From CAINVV01 sp036508555 (GTDB taxonomy: Bacteria > Bacteroidota > Bacteroidia > Bacteroidales > Prolixibacteraceae), in contig DATCHD010000032.1 of the NCBI GenBank assembly GCA_036508555.1, forward strand, positions 1 through 60,600: 60,600 nucleotides of DNA. Direction: 5' to 3'. Under the pieces are notes generated by a model, which was not told the origin of the DNA, searched no databases, and was given only the letters and a program-made list of their open reading frames with translations. A program made the position numbers and the translations under genes. Shown here piece by piece: positions 7,089 through 14,753 of this stretch. Numbering within the stretch: the first letter of the stretch is position 1; every line of letters starts with the position of its first letter.

Positions 7089-8297
7089 TTACCGGTTTTT
7101 TCCGGAAGTACTGACTACAAAGAACAACATCATTATTGCCGAAAGTAATGCAGTGGTTGCCCCGAAAAAAAAAGGCACGTGGGAATCTACTTTGTCATAT
7201 AGCAATCCGGCTATCAGACTGGCAGGCAGTAGTGTAATTCCAAGGATTGAATTATAAATACCCATCCCCGTACCCTGCTTGTTTTTATCGACAAGGTCGG
7301 AAATGAAGGCTTTTTGTATCCCGTCTGTCGCGGCAGAATAGAGTCCATAGAGCGCGAAAAGGGCTACCATGGCGCCGACACCTGAGGATACGCCAAATCC
7401 ATAATATACCAGGGAATAGATCAGATAGCCGGCAATCAGGATTTTCTCCCTGCCAATTCTGTCTGAGAGGGCGCCCAAAGGAATTGCCATTAATACGGAT
7501 ACAACGTTAGTAATAAGATAAACGAGTGGGATCAGCGCTACTTTTACACCGACTTCATTTGCTTTTACCAGGAGTAAGGCATCTGTAGAATTCCCCAGCG
7601 TAAAGACAAATACTATACCGAGAAAAAGATAGAACCGCAGCGGAAAATCTTTAAAATGAAATTTTGTTATCAGCTCTTTTTTGTTTTTTTTGGCTTCCCG
7701 GATTCCGAATAGGATGACGAAGATTGCAAGGATGGCCGGTATTCCGGCCAGGGCAAAGATGAGTCGGAAGTTTCCTGGTAAGAGGGAGAGGATAAAGAAA
7801 GCGATCAGCGGACCGACGATTGCTCCGCTGTTATCCATTGCTTTTTGCAGTCCGAAACTCTTGCCGGTATCTCCATTTTTAACCGATCCGGCAATCAGGC
7901 TGTCACGTGGGGCTGTGCGGATGCCTTTCCCAAATCTTTCAATGAAACGCAGGTATAAAACCTGCATTGGCGAAACTACAAATGTATATAGTGGTATGAT
8001 CAGAGCTGACAGACCATATCCGATGAGCAAGAAAGGCTTATTCCTGCCAATTTTGTCGCTCCAGAAACCTGTGAAGCCTTTTACCAGTGAAGCTGTACTC
8101 TCGGCGATTCCCTCGATTAAGGCCAGACTGGTCTTCGATGCGCCTATTGACATCAAAAACAAGGGCATAACTGAATAGACCATCTTAACGGAAGTATCGG
8201 TCAGGAAACTTGTCAGTCCGGTAAAGATGATATTCCGTGGATAGCCAAGAAGCTTTTTCCCCCGGGAAGTTTCGTTTTCAGTATTGATTGCTGCCAT
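7089..8297 (-). CDS. Major facilitator superfamily transporter
   Basis: A 402-aa inner-membrane protein with about 12 hydrophobic segments. The MFS motif A is visible between the second and third segments (GFWSDKIGRNKPF) and a related copy in the second half (GALSDRIGREKIL). The helix-4 region IERFGKGIRTAPRDSL resembles a subgroup of uncharacterised bacterial MFS proteins found near resistance or metabolite genes. Substrate is unknown. It is transcribed in the same direction as the PIG-L deacetylase, about 100 bp upstream, so co-expression is possible; a following gene on the opposite strand (8465) is divergent. Confidence 0.87.
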   Translation of the reverse strand: MAAINTENETSRGKKLLGYPRNIIFTGLTSFLTDTSVKMVYSVMPLFLMSIGASKTSLALIEGIAESTASLVKGFTGFWSDKIGRNKPFLLIGYGLSALIIPLYTFVVSPMQVLYLRFIERFGKGIRTAPRDSLIAGSVKNGDTGKSFGLQKAMDNSGAIVGPLIAFFILSLLPGNFRLIFALAGIPAILAIFVILFGIREAKKNKKELITKFHFKDFPLRFYLFLGIVFVFTLGNSTDALLLVKANEVGVKVALIPLVYLITNVVSVLMAIPLGALSDRIGREKILIAGYLIYSLVYYGFGVSSGVGAMVALFALYGLYSAATDGIQKAFISDLVDKNKQGTGMGIYNSILGITLLPASLIAGLLYDKVDSHVPFFFGATTALLSAIMMLFFVVSTSGKNR

Positions 8298-8420
8298 ATT
8301 TATTTGATTGAAAATTAAACAAAATTTTCCTGTTCGGTCTGCAAAGAGATAAAAAACGCGAGTCTGTCTATAAAAACGACTGGTTGGTATATTGAATTAG
8401 AACACCGGTGACGGGCAATC

Positions 8421-8428
8421 TATCTTTG
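8421..8428 (+). promoter_or_regulatory. -7 element TATCTTTG of the small secreted-protein gene
   Basis: TATCTTTG matches TAnnTTTG and places transcription start near 8434. It lies downstream of the earliest in-frame start at 8408, so translation must begin later, at the ATG at 8465. The -33 box is weak. Confidence 0.5.
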
Positions 8429-8464
8429 AGCATGTTAAATAAAAACAATTTAAAACAGATCGTC

Positions 8465-8650
8465 ATGAAAGCAAAAACATTATTCTTAGGGTTAGTAATT
8501 TTCGTATCAGGTGTAGCCGTAACTTTTGGAGTTCATTCTAACAACAGGCACCACAATTACACACACGAAGTCGGTGTCAGGAAAGCTGCAATAATTGAAG
8601 TCGGCGCTCCTTTAACTTACACTCAGTTAAAAAATCAGGGATTCATTTAA
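8465..8650 (+). CDS. Small secreted hypothetical protein, 61 aa
   Basis: Starts at ATG 8465 (MKAKTLFLGLVIFVSG...), with a clear N-terminal signal-type hydrophobic stretch at residues 4-22 and a probable cleavage around GVHSNN. The mature part is about 38 aa, His/Asn rich at first (NNRHHNYTHEVG), and ends YTQLKNQGFI. An upstream GTG at 8408 would add 19 residues but precedes the promoter element at 8421-8428. No family recognised. The last 24 bases overlap the end of the convergent gene at 8627, and a bidirectional hairpin terminator covers both ends. A short peptide after export could be a structural or signalling molecule, but that is speculation. Confidence 0.55.
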   Translation: MKAKTLFLGLVIFVSGVAVTFGVHSNNRHHNYTHEVGVRKAAIIEVGAPLTYTQLKNQGFI

Positions 8651-10363
8651 CCGGTGAATCCCTTTACCGGATTCAAACCTGTACTTTACCTCACCTACTT
8701 CAAGTGTAACTTCAGAATTGTTGATGGCCAGACTCATGTTTGGCCTTCCTGTTTTATGGTAAAGGAAATTCGCTAAAAGGATCGCTTTTTCGATCCCGTC
8801 GCCACGTCCGAAATTCCATACTTCATCGGGCTGGGCCAACCGTTTTCCGTCATAGATGGATTCATTGGGCAGGCTCAAAATCAGCTGAAAAATCTCTTCT
8901 GTCTCCATGTCTTTCAAGCCCTCCAGGGAGACGGGATTTCTTTCAAGGGCTGCTTTCAGGAAGGGTCTCCAGTCGACCATGTCCATTTGTCGGTAGCTGT
9001 AGAGGGAAAGTAAAGCGAGCTCATTTTCTGCGGCTTTCGTGGTAATTAATTCCAGAATCTCTGACCGCGACTGGTTTACATTGATGTTTAATACCTCTGT
9101 ATCAATAAATTGCTTGTCCGTACCCGGAAGTCGCGGGACGACCGTCAGGAACTCCTCCAGTTCACTGAAAAGCGATTTGATTGTCTCCTGGGTAATCTCA
9201 TTGGTCGCTTCTGCGAGTTTGAGGCAATGAACCATCAAGTCGTGGACCGATGAATCCGGATGGACCTTGAGTAAGGCCAAAACGTCCTGCAATATCAGCA
9301 GGTTTTTCAAAGGCGTCAGACTGAATTCTTCATCGTCAATATCATAAATCAAGGCATCACAGCAGTTTTCCGAAAAGGCATGTTTAGCGGAATGTTCATA
9401 TTCAAACAACGTTTCCAGCTTAATATAATGGCATCGGGCATTCTTCAGGTGTCTGTACTGAAAACACTTCTTGAACTTCATGTGATAGCGCAGGAAATTG
9501 ATGAACAACTCAGCAGATAATTGCGTGGAAAGAAATTGAGTCAACTTATCGGAAAAACGTTGGTACGAATTCTTGTTAATGGTGGCTGTTTCATATAATT
9601 GATGAATGTAACCGCTTATATGAGAGACAATTGTGACCTTTTCATGTTCGAGGGCCCTGCGTGCGCGGGTAGAAATAGAGGTGCCATTGAACCACATCTT
9701 TTTGGTGACGATCCGCCTGTTGTTAGTGAGCACGCCTTCTTGTACATCGATGAAATTCTGTGAATGAAGGGGAGTTCCCATCAGGAAAATATTTTCGAGC
9801 GGGATGGCGCCGACAACAAAGAGCGCAGCCGCATATAAGGAAGATAATGAGACACATTCGCCAGCTCCGCGTTCAAAAGTGTCCTTGAAATGAAAAGAGG
9901 TCATGGCTTCTACTGTTTCCGTTTTCCAGTATGGGATGATATCGCTGGTGAAATTGTCCAGACCAAAGTGCCTTCTGATATCAATATCAAAGTAATATTT
10001 ATCCCCCTCGTAGCCGAAGAGTGCATTCGATTTCTTCAGGATCTCAGTGTCAATGGAATCCTTGAAACGGTTAATTTCCGTCTCTTTGTCCGTCAAGCCC
10101 CAGGTTTCCAGATCAAGATTAAAGACATAATGATCCATGATGTACTGCTTGATCCGGTTGATTTTGTAGTTGAAAGATTTCTTGCCTATACCCTTAAACC
10201 ATTCGTCGTCCCTCCATTCCCATATCACCGGACTCATGATATTCGCGATGACCAACGAGTAAAACAGTTCCGGGAAGACAAATATCTCCATGTCGGACAG
10301 TGTAAATGCGGAAGAATATTTCTCCAGTATTTTATGATCAGAAAAGTCGGGAGCTAAAGGCAT
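8627..10363 (-). CDS. Hypothetical protein with transglutaminase-like motif
   Basis: A 578-aa soluble protein, not recognised as a named family. Around residues 165-205 it contains GAGECVSLSSLYAAALF with Cys170, then after about 30 residues GTPLHSQNF with His200. This Cys-then-His layout after a GxC motif is the pattern of transglutaminase-like cysteine peptidase folds (GxCxxxAxLxxxLL...H). A third catalytic residue (Asp/Asn) may be in the NNRR or WFNG segment that follows. The remaining 350 residues are mostly helical. It carries no signal peptide. It is transcribed away from lhgO. It is a good candidate for a Bacteroidota-restricted family; enzyme activity is inferred from the motif only. 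Confidence 0.6.
   Translation of the reverse strand: MPLAPDFSDHKILEKYSSAFTLSDMEIFVFPELFYSLVIANIMSPVIWEWRDDEWFKGIGKKSFNYKINRIKQYIMDHYVFNLDLETWGLTDKETEINRFKDSIDTEILKKSNALFGYEGDKYYFDIDIRRHFGLDNFTSDIIPYWKTETVEAMTSFHFKDTFERGAGECVSLSSLYAAALFVVGAIPLENIFLMGTPLHSQNFIDVQEGVLTNNRRIVTKKMWFNGTSISTRARRALEHEKVTIVSHISGYIHQLYETATINKNSYQRFSDKLTQFLSTQLSAELFINFLRYHMKFKKCFQYRHLKNARCHYIKLETLFEYEHSAKHAFSENCCDALIYDIDDEEFSLTPLKNLLILQDVLALLKVHPDSSVHDLMVHCLKLAEATNEITQETIKSLFSELEEFLTVVPRLPGTDKQFIDTEVLNINVNQSRSEILELITTKAAENELALLSLYSYRQMDMVDWRPFLKAALERNPVSLEGLKDMETEEIFQLILSLPNESIYDGKRLAQPDEVWNFGRGDGIEKAILLANFLYHKTGRPNMSLAINNSEVTLEVGEVKYRFESGKGIHRLNESLIF
8638..8662. terminator. Hairpin shared by two convergent genes
   Basis: GGGATTCA (8638-8645) pairs exactly with TGAATCCC (8655-8662) across a 9-nt loop and is followed by TTT on the plus strand. 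It overlaps the last codons of both the small secreted-protein gene and the convergent 578-aa gene, so it may end both transcripts. Confidence 0.5.
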
Positions 10364-10453
10364 AATGTAATTATTCGTGACAGAAGTCAGATTTTATACG
10401 CTCATTTACGGGCAAAGTTAGCTGAATCAGTTAAATTTGTGAAAAACAGGACC

Positions 10454-11653
10454 ATGATTTGTGATTATTTAATAATTGGCGGAGGCGTTGTCGGCCTTGC
10501 CATCGCTAGAGACCTGAATGCCAGATTTCCAGATTCTAAGATTGCCGTTCTGGAAAAGGAACCGGATGTTGGTTATCACAGCAGTGGCAGGAACAGCGGA
10601 GTCCTGCACGCCGGATTTTATTATACGGCAGATTCCCTGAAGGCAAAATTCACCCGAGATGGCAACCGGCAGTTGAGAGAATATTGTTATGCCAATAACT
10701 TGAAAATCAATGAGTGCAAGAAGGTTGTGGTGGCAAAAGACGAGAGCGAGCTGCCGGCACTTTTTGAATTGGACAAGAGGGGGAAAGTCAACGGCGTCGA
10801 TGTAAAAATCATCGATGAAAAAGAATTGTTCGAGCTGGACCCGAATGTCAAGACCTTCAAGCATGCCCTCTATTCTCCCAACACGGCTACCGTGGATCCC
10901 GTGGAAGTCAACCAGGCCATCAAAAGAGAGATGATAGGGAAAGGGGTAGGAATATTTTTTAGCGAAGGATATGCAAAAAGGATTGACGGGAATACCATAA
11001 AAACGACGAAGGGTAATAGCTTCACAGCCACTAAAATCATCAATGCTGCCGGATTATACGCTGATAAAGTGGCCAACGATTTTGGCTATTCTCAAAAATA
11101 TACCATCATTCCTTTTAAAGGTGTTTACCTGAAATATCATGGCAAGGAAAATCCGGTTTCGATCAACGTCTATCCGGTTCCGAACCTGAAAAATCCATTT
11201 TTAGGGGTGCATTTTACCGTGACAGTCGATGGGATTGTGAAGATCGGTCCAACCTCCATGCCAGCCTTCTGGCGAGAAAATTATCAGGGTTTCGACCAGT
11301 TCAGAATAGACGAAACGATTAATATACTATCGTGGGAAGCTTCTTTATTCATCAGAAACTCTTTTAATTTCAGGTCCCTTGCCCTGGATGAAATTAAGAA
11401 ATACAACAAGAAATATTTCGCCGGACTGGCACAAAATCTTGTGAAAAAGATTGATATAGAAGGCTTTAATGAATGGGGCAGACCCGGCATCCGCGCCCAG
11501 CTACTCAATATGCAGACCCGGGAGCTGGTAATGGATTTCGTGGTGGAGGGCGACAATGACTCGATTCATGTGCTGAATGCCGTGTCGCCGGCCTTTACCT
11601 GCAGCTTCCCATTTGCCAAATGGGTAGTTGATAATCACATACTTAAGGCATAA
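10454..11653 (+). CDS. lhgO: L-2-hydroxyglutarate oxidase/dehydrogenase (LhgO/YgaF family)
   Basis: FAD enzyme oxidising L-2-hydroxyglutarate to 2-oxoglutarate. The N-terminal dinucleotide-binding motif IIGGGVVGLAIARDL follows the start directly, and the family signature HSSGRNSGVLHAGFYY follows near residues 41-56. The C-terminal FAD-contact region (IHVLNAVSPAFTCSFPFAKW) is present. I place the start at ATG 10454, because a TAAATTTG -7 element at 10432-10439 overlaps the alternative GTG at 10439. In E. coli the enzyme passes electrons to the membrane quinone pool; nearby ETF and ETF-QO genes make a flavoprotein route conceivable here, but that is inference. It is divergent from the 578-aa gene. 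Confidence 0.9.
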   Translation: MICDYLIIGGGVVGLAIARDLNARFPDSKIAVLEKEPDVGYHSSGRNSGVLHAGFYYTADSLKAKFTRDGNRQLREYCYANNLKINECKKVVVAKDESELPALFELDKRGKVNGVDVKIIDEKELFELDPNVKTFKHALYSPNTATVDPVEVNQAIKREMIGKGVGIFFSEGYAKRIDGNTIKTTKGNSFTATKIINAAGLYADKVANDFGYSQKYTIIPFKGVYLKYHGKENPVSINVYPVPNLKNPFLGVHFTVTVDGIVKIGPTSMPAFWRENYQGFDQFRIDETINILSWEASLFIRNSFNFRSLALDEIKKYNKKYFAGLAQNLVKKIDIEGFNEWGRPGIRAQLLNMQTRELVMDFVVEGDNDSIHVLNAVSPAFTCSFPFAKWVVDNHILKA

Positions 11654-11656
11654 ATT

Positions 11657-11785
11657 TCATCCGAAGAGTACATCCAGCATTTTTACTTTCCCCATGGGAT
11701 GGTTCAGCGTGAGGGTATGCACCTTTTGCCATTCCCAGCCGGCTGGATTATTTCCGAGCTTTTTCGTCAGGTCGCTGGTAAACAT
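11657..11785 (-). pseudogene. Internal fragment of a penicillin acylase-family (S45) gene
   Basis: A 42-codon minus-strand frame reads LTKKLGNNPAGWEWQKVHTL followed by a TLNHPMGKVKMLDVLF segment, then a stop. This matches the conserved W-x-W-G-x-L/V-H-T-x-T-x-x-HPLG region near the C-terminal end of penicillin amidase-family Ntn-hydrolases. Everything upstream is missing and is replaced by a palindromic repeat at 11791-11830, and the downstream part normally continuing past LLDxLF is also cut. The match is by eye and short, so confidence is moderate. It explains the otherwise empty 255-bp gap between lhgO and the DUF4403 gene. Confidence 0.5.
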
Positions 11786-11790
11786 TCGCC

Positions 11791-11830
11791 AACTTTACGC
11801 TCCAGCGGATTTGTAATCCGCTGGTGTGGC
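11791..11830. repeat. Palindromic repeat of the GGATTTGYAATCC family
   Basis: CCAGCGGATTTGTAATCCGC followed by TGG forms a palindrome at 11802-11824, preceded by AACTTTACGCT. The flank and core match the tandem copies at 58713-58796 (AACTTT...GCTCC(A/G)G(T/C)GGATTTGCAATCCGCTGG). Confidence 0.65.
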
Positions 11831-11908
11831 TCTGCCAGCCCCGCTCAAATGATAGCAAAAAAAAGGAGGGGAGGAATCAGATATAAATTTGAAAGTTAAC
11901 TTTGTTCC

Positions 11909-13339
11909 GTGAAAATTTTTTTTGCCTTAGCAAAACAGACCTGGTACAGTTGTTTATTCTTCCTGCTGATCGGCATCATCTGGACTGGATGCAAAACTAT
12001 GCAGCCTCAGATGCCTGTGGAAAGCTATAAATATGTGCCTGTCAGACCGAAAACCTCGACTGTGAATCTCCAGGCTGACCTGGAAGTTTCGAGGCTTGAG
12101 GAAATTATCAACAATCAGACTGACAGTGTTTTGTATGAAGATAAAAGCTTCATGGACAAGGGTGGAGACAATTTGAAACTCAAAGCTTCGAAGAATGGAA
12201 GGATCAGGATGACGTTCGAGGATGATGTGCTCTACTGGGAAATTCCCTTGAAACTCAATATCAAGAAAACAATAGCTTTTCTGGCCATTACAATACCCAT
12301 AGCGGATGTTCTGGAAGCTACAGGAGAGATCAATCTGAAGTTTAAGACGAAGTTATCCGTGAACCGCGACTGGTCCATTAAAACGGAAACTACTCCGAAC
12401 GATTATGACTGGATAAAGAAGCCTTCCCTGAAGATTGCAGGATTTACTATCCCGATACAAACCCTGACGGATGCCCTTCTGTATCTGAATCTTGAGAATT
12501 ATTCGAAAGAGGTTGACAAGGCCATTTCAGATAGTTTTGATTTCAGAAAATATGCAGAGAAAGGCTGGCAGATGATGTTTGAACCTTTTAAAATTCCCGG
12601 CGATTACAAGGCGTGGCTTACCATGACGCCTTATTCTGTTTCTCTTCTGCCAGTGAAGGGATCCAAAGGGTTCATTCACTTTCGTACTGCGGTGGCTGCC
12701 GATGTGGAGTGCTTACTCGATAAGCAGCCGCTTCCTGGTAAGGTAACCGCAATGCCAACGATACAACCTTTGGAACTGCCTTCCGATAGTTTTCGCATCA
12801 ACTTGCTGACAGACATACCCTATACCACCATAGAGCGGATGACGATGGAGGAGGTGGGTGATTCGGTTTTTACCTTTGATAAGCGGCGATTGAAGTTTGA
12901 ATCTTTCCATATCTACGGATCGAACGGGCAGATGGTGGTAGAAACCAATGTGAAAGGGAGTATCAACGGCACCATGTTTCTGACAGGAATGCCGGTATTT
13001 AATGCAGCCGATACGACGCTGCGGGTAAAGAATCTAAAATTTGACCTGAAGACCAGGAACCTGATGACGAAGTCTGGCAAATGGATTTTTAATGGGAAAA
13101 TTGAGCGGTCGCTTACTAAAGCCATCGCTATTCCTTTTAATACAAATGTGCGGGAGATTGAGAATCAATTGAAAGGCTTTCTCTCCCATTACCGGCTGGG
13201 GTACGGGTTTGAAATTAACGGAAAACTATCCCGGATGACTGTTTCCGAACTAATCCTGACGCCGGAATCGATTAAGGCCAATATTGTGTTCTCGGGAAAT
13301 CTTTCATTGGGAATCAGTGAACAGGCTATGAAAAAATAA
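11909..13339 (+). CDS. DUF4403-family lipoprotein
   Basis: A 476-aa exported lipoprotein of the DUF4403 family, which is frequent in Bacteroidota and has no proven function. The start is a GTG at 11909, required to include the signal (CLFFLLIGIIWTGCKTM) with lipobox Cys at about residue 28. A TAAATTTG element at 11884-11891 sits just upstream. The mature chain is rich in beta-strand patterns, with repeated lipid-binding-like segments such as LNIKKTIAFLAITIPIADVL near 130; DUF4403 proteins resemble SMP/BPI-type lipid-binding folds in prediction, which is only a hint. The next gene follows after 17 bp, so the two may be co-transcribed. Confidence 0.82.
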   Translation: MKIFFALAKQTWYSCLFFLLIGIIWTGCKTMQPQMPVESYKYVPVRPKTSTVNLQADLEVSRLEEIINNQTDSVLYEDKSFMDKGGDNLKLKASKNGRIRMTFEDDVLYWEIPLKLNIKKTIAFLAITIPIADVLEATGEINLKFKTKLSVNRDWSIKTETTPNDYDWIKKPSLKIAGFTIPIQTLTDALLYLNLENYSKEVDKAISDSFDFRKYAEKGWQMMFEPFKIPGDYKAWLTMTPYSVSLLPVKGSKGFIHFRTAVAADVECLLDKQPLPGKVTAMPTIQPLELPSDSFRINLLTDIPYTTIERMTMEEVGDSVFTFDKRRLKFESFHIYGSNGQMVVETNVKGSINGTMFLTGMPVFNAADTTLRVKNLKFDLKTRNLMTKSGKWIFNGKIERSLTKAIAIPFNTNVREIENQLKGFLSHYRLGYGFEINGKLSRMTVSELILTPESIKANIVFSGNLSLGISEQAMKK

Positions 13340-13356
13340 GTATTATATTTACAAAT

Positions 13357-14169
13357 ATGAATAATCACTTTACTTTTATCAACGGGAACTATGTGCCTTT
13401 TGATCAGGCCAGTCTGCCTGTTTCGGATTTAAGTATCCAGAGAGGATATGCTGTTTTTGATTTTTTCCTGGTAAGGAATGGGGTGCCACCGTATTTGTCT
13501 TTTCACATGGAGCGGTTAATGAAGTCTGTTTCTCTGCTCAAAATTGAGATACCCTATTCGCAGGCAGAGTTATCTTCCATCGTTTTGGAGCTGATTAAGA
13601 AGAACAATCACGGGAATTCATCTGTGAAAATCATTGTTACCGGAGGCCTTTCGGTAGATGATTTCACCCTGTCTTCCTCCTCTGTTCTAATTATCAACAA
13701 GCCTTTTGAAGTGCCGGTGACTGAGGCTACCAGGAACGGAGGTTTGCTTATCACGTCCAAATATCAGCGTGATATGCCTGAGGCCAAGACGATTAATTAT
13801 GTTCGGAGTGTCAGTTTGTCAAGACAACTGATTGATTCGAATGCTGTTGAGATTTTATTTCTGGATAGAAACTGGGTACGGGAATGTTCCAGGAGCAATA
13901 TTTTTATGGTAAAGGATAAAGTCGTATTTACCCCGAAATCGAAAATATTAAAAGGTGTCACCAAGAGGCGTATTTTGAGCCTCGAAGGTTTCGAAACTAA
14001 GGAGAAGGACTTCAAATTCAGTGACTTACTCCATGCTGATGAGGTATTTATAACCAGTACGACCAAGGGAGTTATGCCTATAAAACGGATTGATTCTACT
14101 GTAATCGCTGATGGCTTGGTGGGACCCGTTACCAAAGCCATTCAAAACATTATAATGAAAGGTAACTAA
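13357..14169 (+). CDS. Aminotransferase class IV (PLP fold type IV) protein
   Basis: A 270-aa enzyme of the family that includes branched-chain aminotransferase, D-amino-acid aminotransferase and aminodeoxychorismate lyase. The N-terminal segment LSIQRGYAVFDFFLVRNG (about 25-42) carries the usual RGYGVFE-like motif. The PLP-binding lysine is probably K144 in PEAKTINY, and the cofactor phosphate/glutamate region is VRECSRSNIFMVKD. At 270 aa it is closer to D-amino-acid aminotransferase or lyase length than to the longer classical IlvE. Which reaction it performs cannot be set from sequence. It lies between DUF4403 and a nitroreductase, 2 bp from the latter, in one apparent operon. Confidence 0.82.
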   Translation: MNNHFTFINGNYVPFDQASLPVSDLSIQRGYAVFDFFLVRNGVPPYLSFHMERLMKSVSLLKIEIPYSQAELSSIVLELIKKNNHGNSSVKIIVTGGLSVDDFTLSSSSVLIINKPFEVPVTEATRNGGLLITSKYQRDMPEAKTINYVRSVSLSRQLIDSNAVEILFLDRNWVRECSRSNIFMVKDKVVFTPKSKILKGVTKRRILSLEGFETKEKDFKFSDLLHADEVFITSTTKGVMPIKRIDSTVIADGLVGPVTKAIQNIIMKGN

Positions 14170-14171
14170 TT

Positions 14172-14753
14172 ATGCTTAAAGATCTTATATTAAAGAACAG
14201 GAGTTACAGGCGGTTTTTTCAGACGAGAAAAATTACTGAGATGCAACTCCGCGAATGGGTCGATCTGGCCAGGAATTCTGCTTCTGCACGGAATGCACAA
14301 CCGCTGAAATATGTCCTTTGTGTAGATGAATCTATTAATGCAGAAGTCTTTGAGACCCTCTCCTGGGCTGGATACCTCCCCACCTGGCCCGGTCCGGATG
14401 AAGGCGAACGGCCATCCGCCTATGTAATTATGTTGTTTGACACGGCCATCCCTGGTAATTATTTGTGCGATGACGGCATTGCGACGCAAAGCATTTTGCT
14501 TGGAGCTGTCGAGGCGGGCTTCGGCGGATGCATCATTTATTCAGTCAACCGTAAGAGACTGAGGGAAATATTGGATCTCTCTGAACAATACGAAATCATT
14601 CAGGTACTGGCGCTTGGGAAGCCAAAAGAGGCTGTTGTCCTGGAAGTCATGAAAGATGGAGAAGTAAAATACTGGAGGGACGAAGATCGGGTACACCATG
14701 TGCCAAAACGCCCGTTAAATGAAGTTATTGTAAAAGTTAAATCCCGAAAGTAA
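14172..14753 (+). CDS. Nitroreductase-family FMN oxidoreductase
   Basis: A 193-aa flavin oxidoreductase. The N-terminal SYRRFFQTRKIT matches the SxRxF start motif that contacts FMN phosphate; SASARNAQPLKYVL near 37-50 is the second FMN-binding motif (SxxNxQPW-like), and IATQSILLGAVEAGFGGCI near 97-115 is the conserved central helix. Family members reduce quinones, nitro-compounds or enones with NAD(P)H; substrate is unknown. It follows the class IV aminotransferase by 2 bp. Its 3' end overlaps the convergent ETF fusion gene by 17 bp. Confidence 0.88.
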   Translation: MLKDLILKNRSYRRFFQTRKITEMQLREWVDLARNSASARNAQPLKYVLCVDESINAEVFETLSWAGYLPTWPGPDEGERPSAYVIMLFDTAIPGNYLCDDGIATQSILLGAVEAGFGGCIIYSVNRKRLREILDLSEQYEIIQVLALGKPKEAVVLEVMKDGEVKYWRDEDRVHHVPKRPLNEVIVKVKSRK

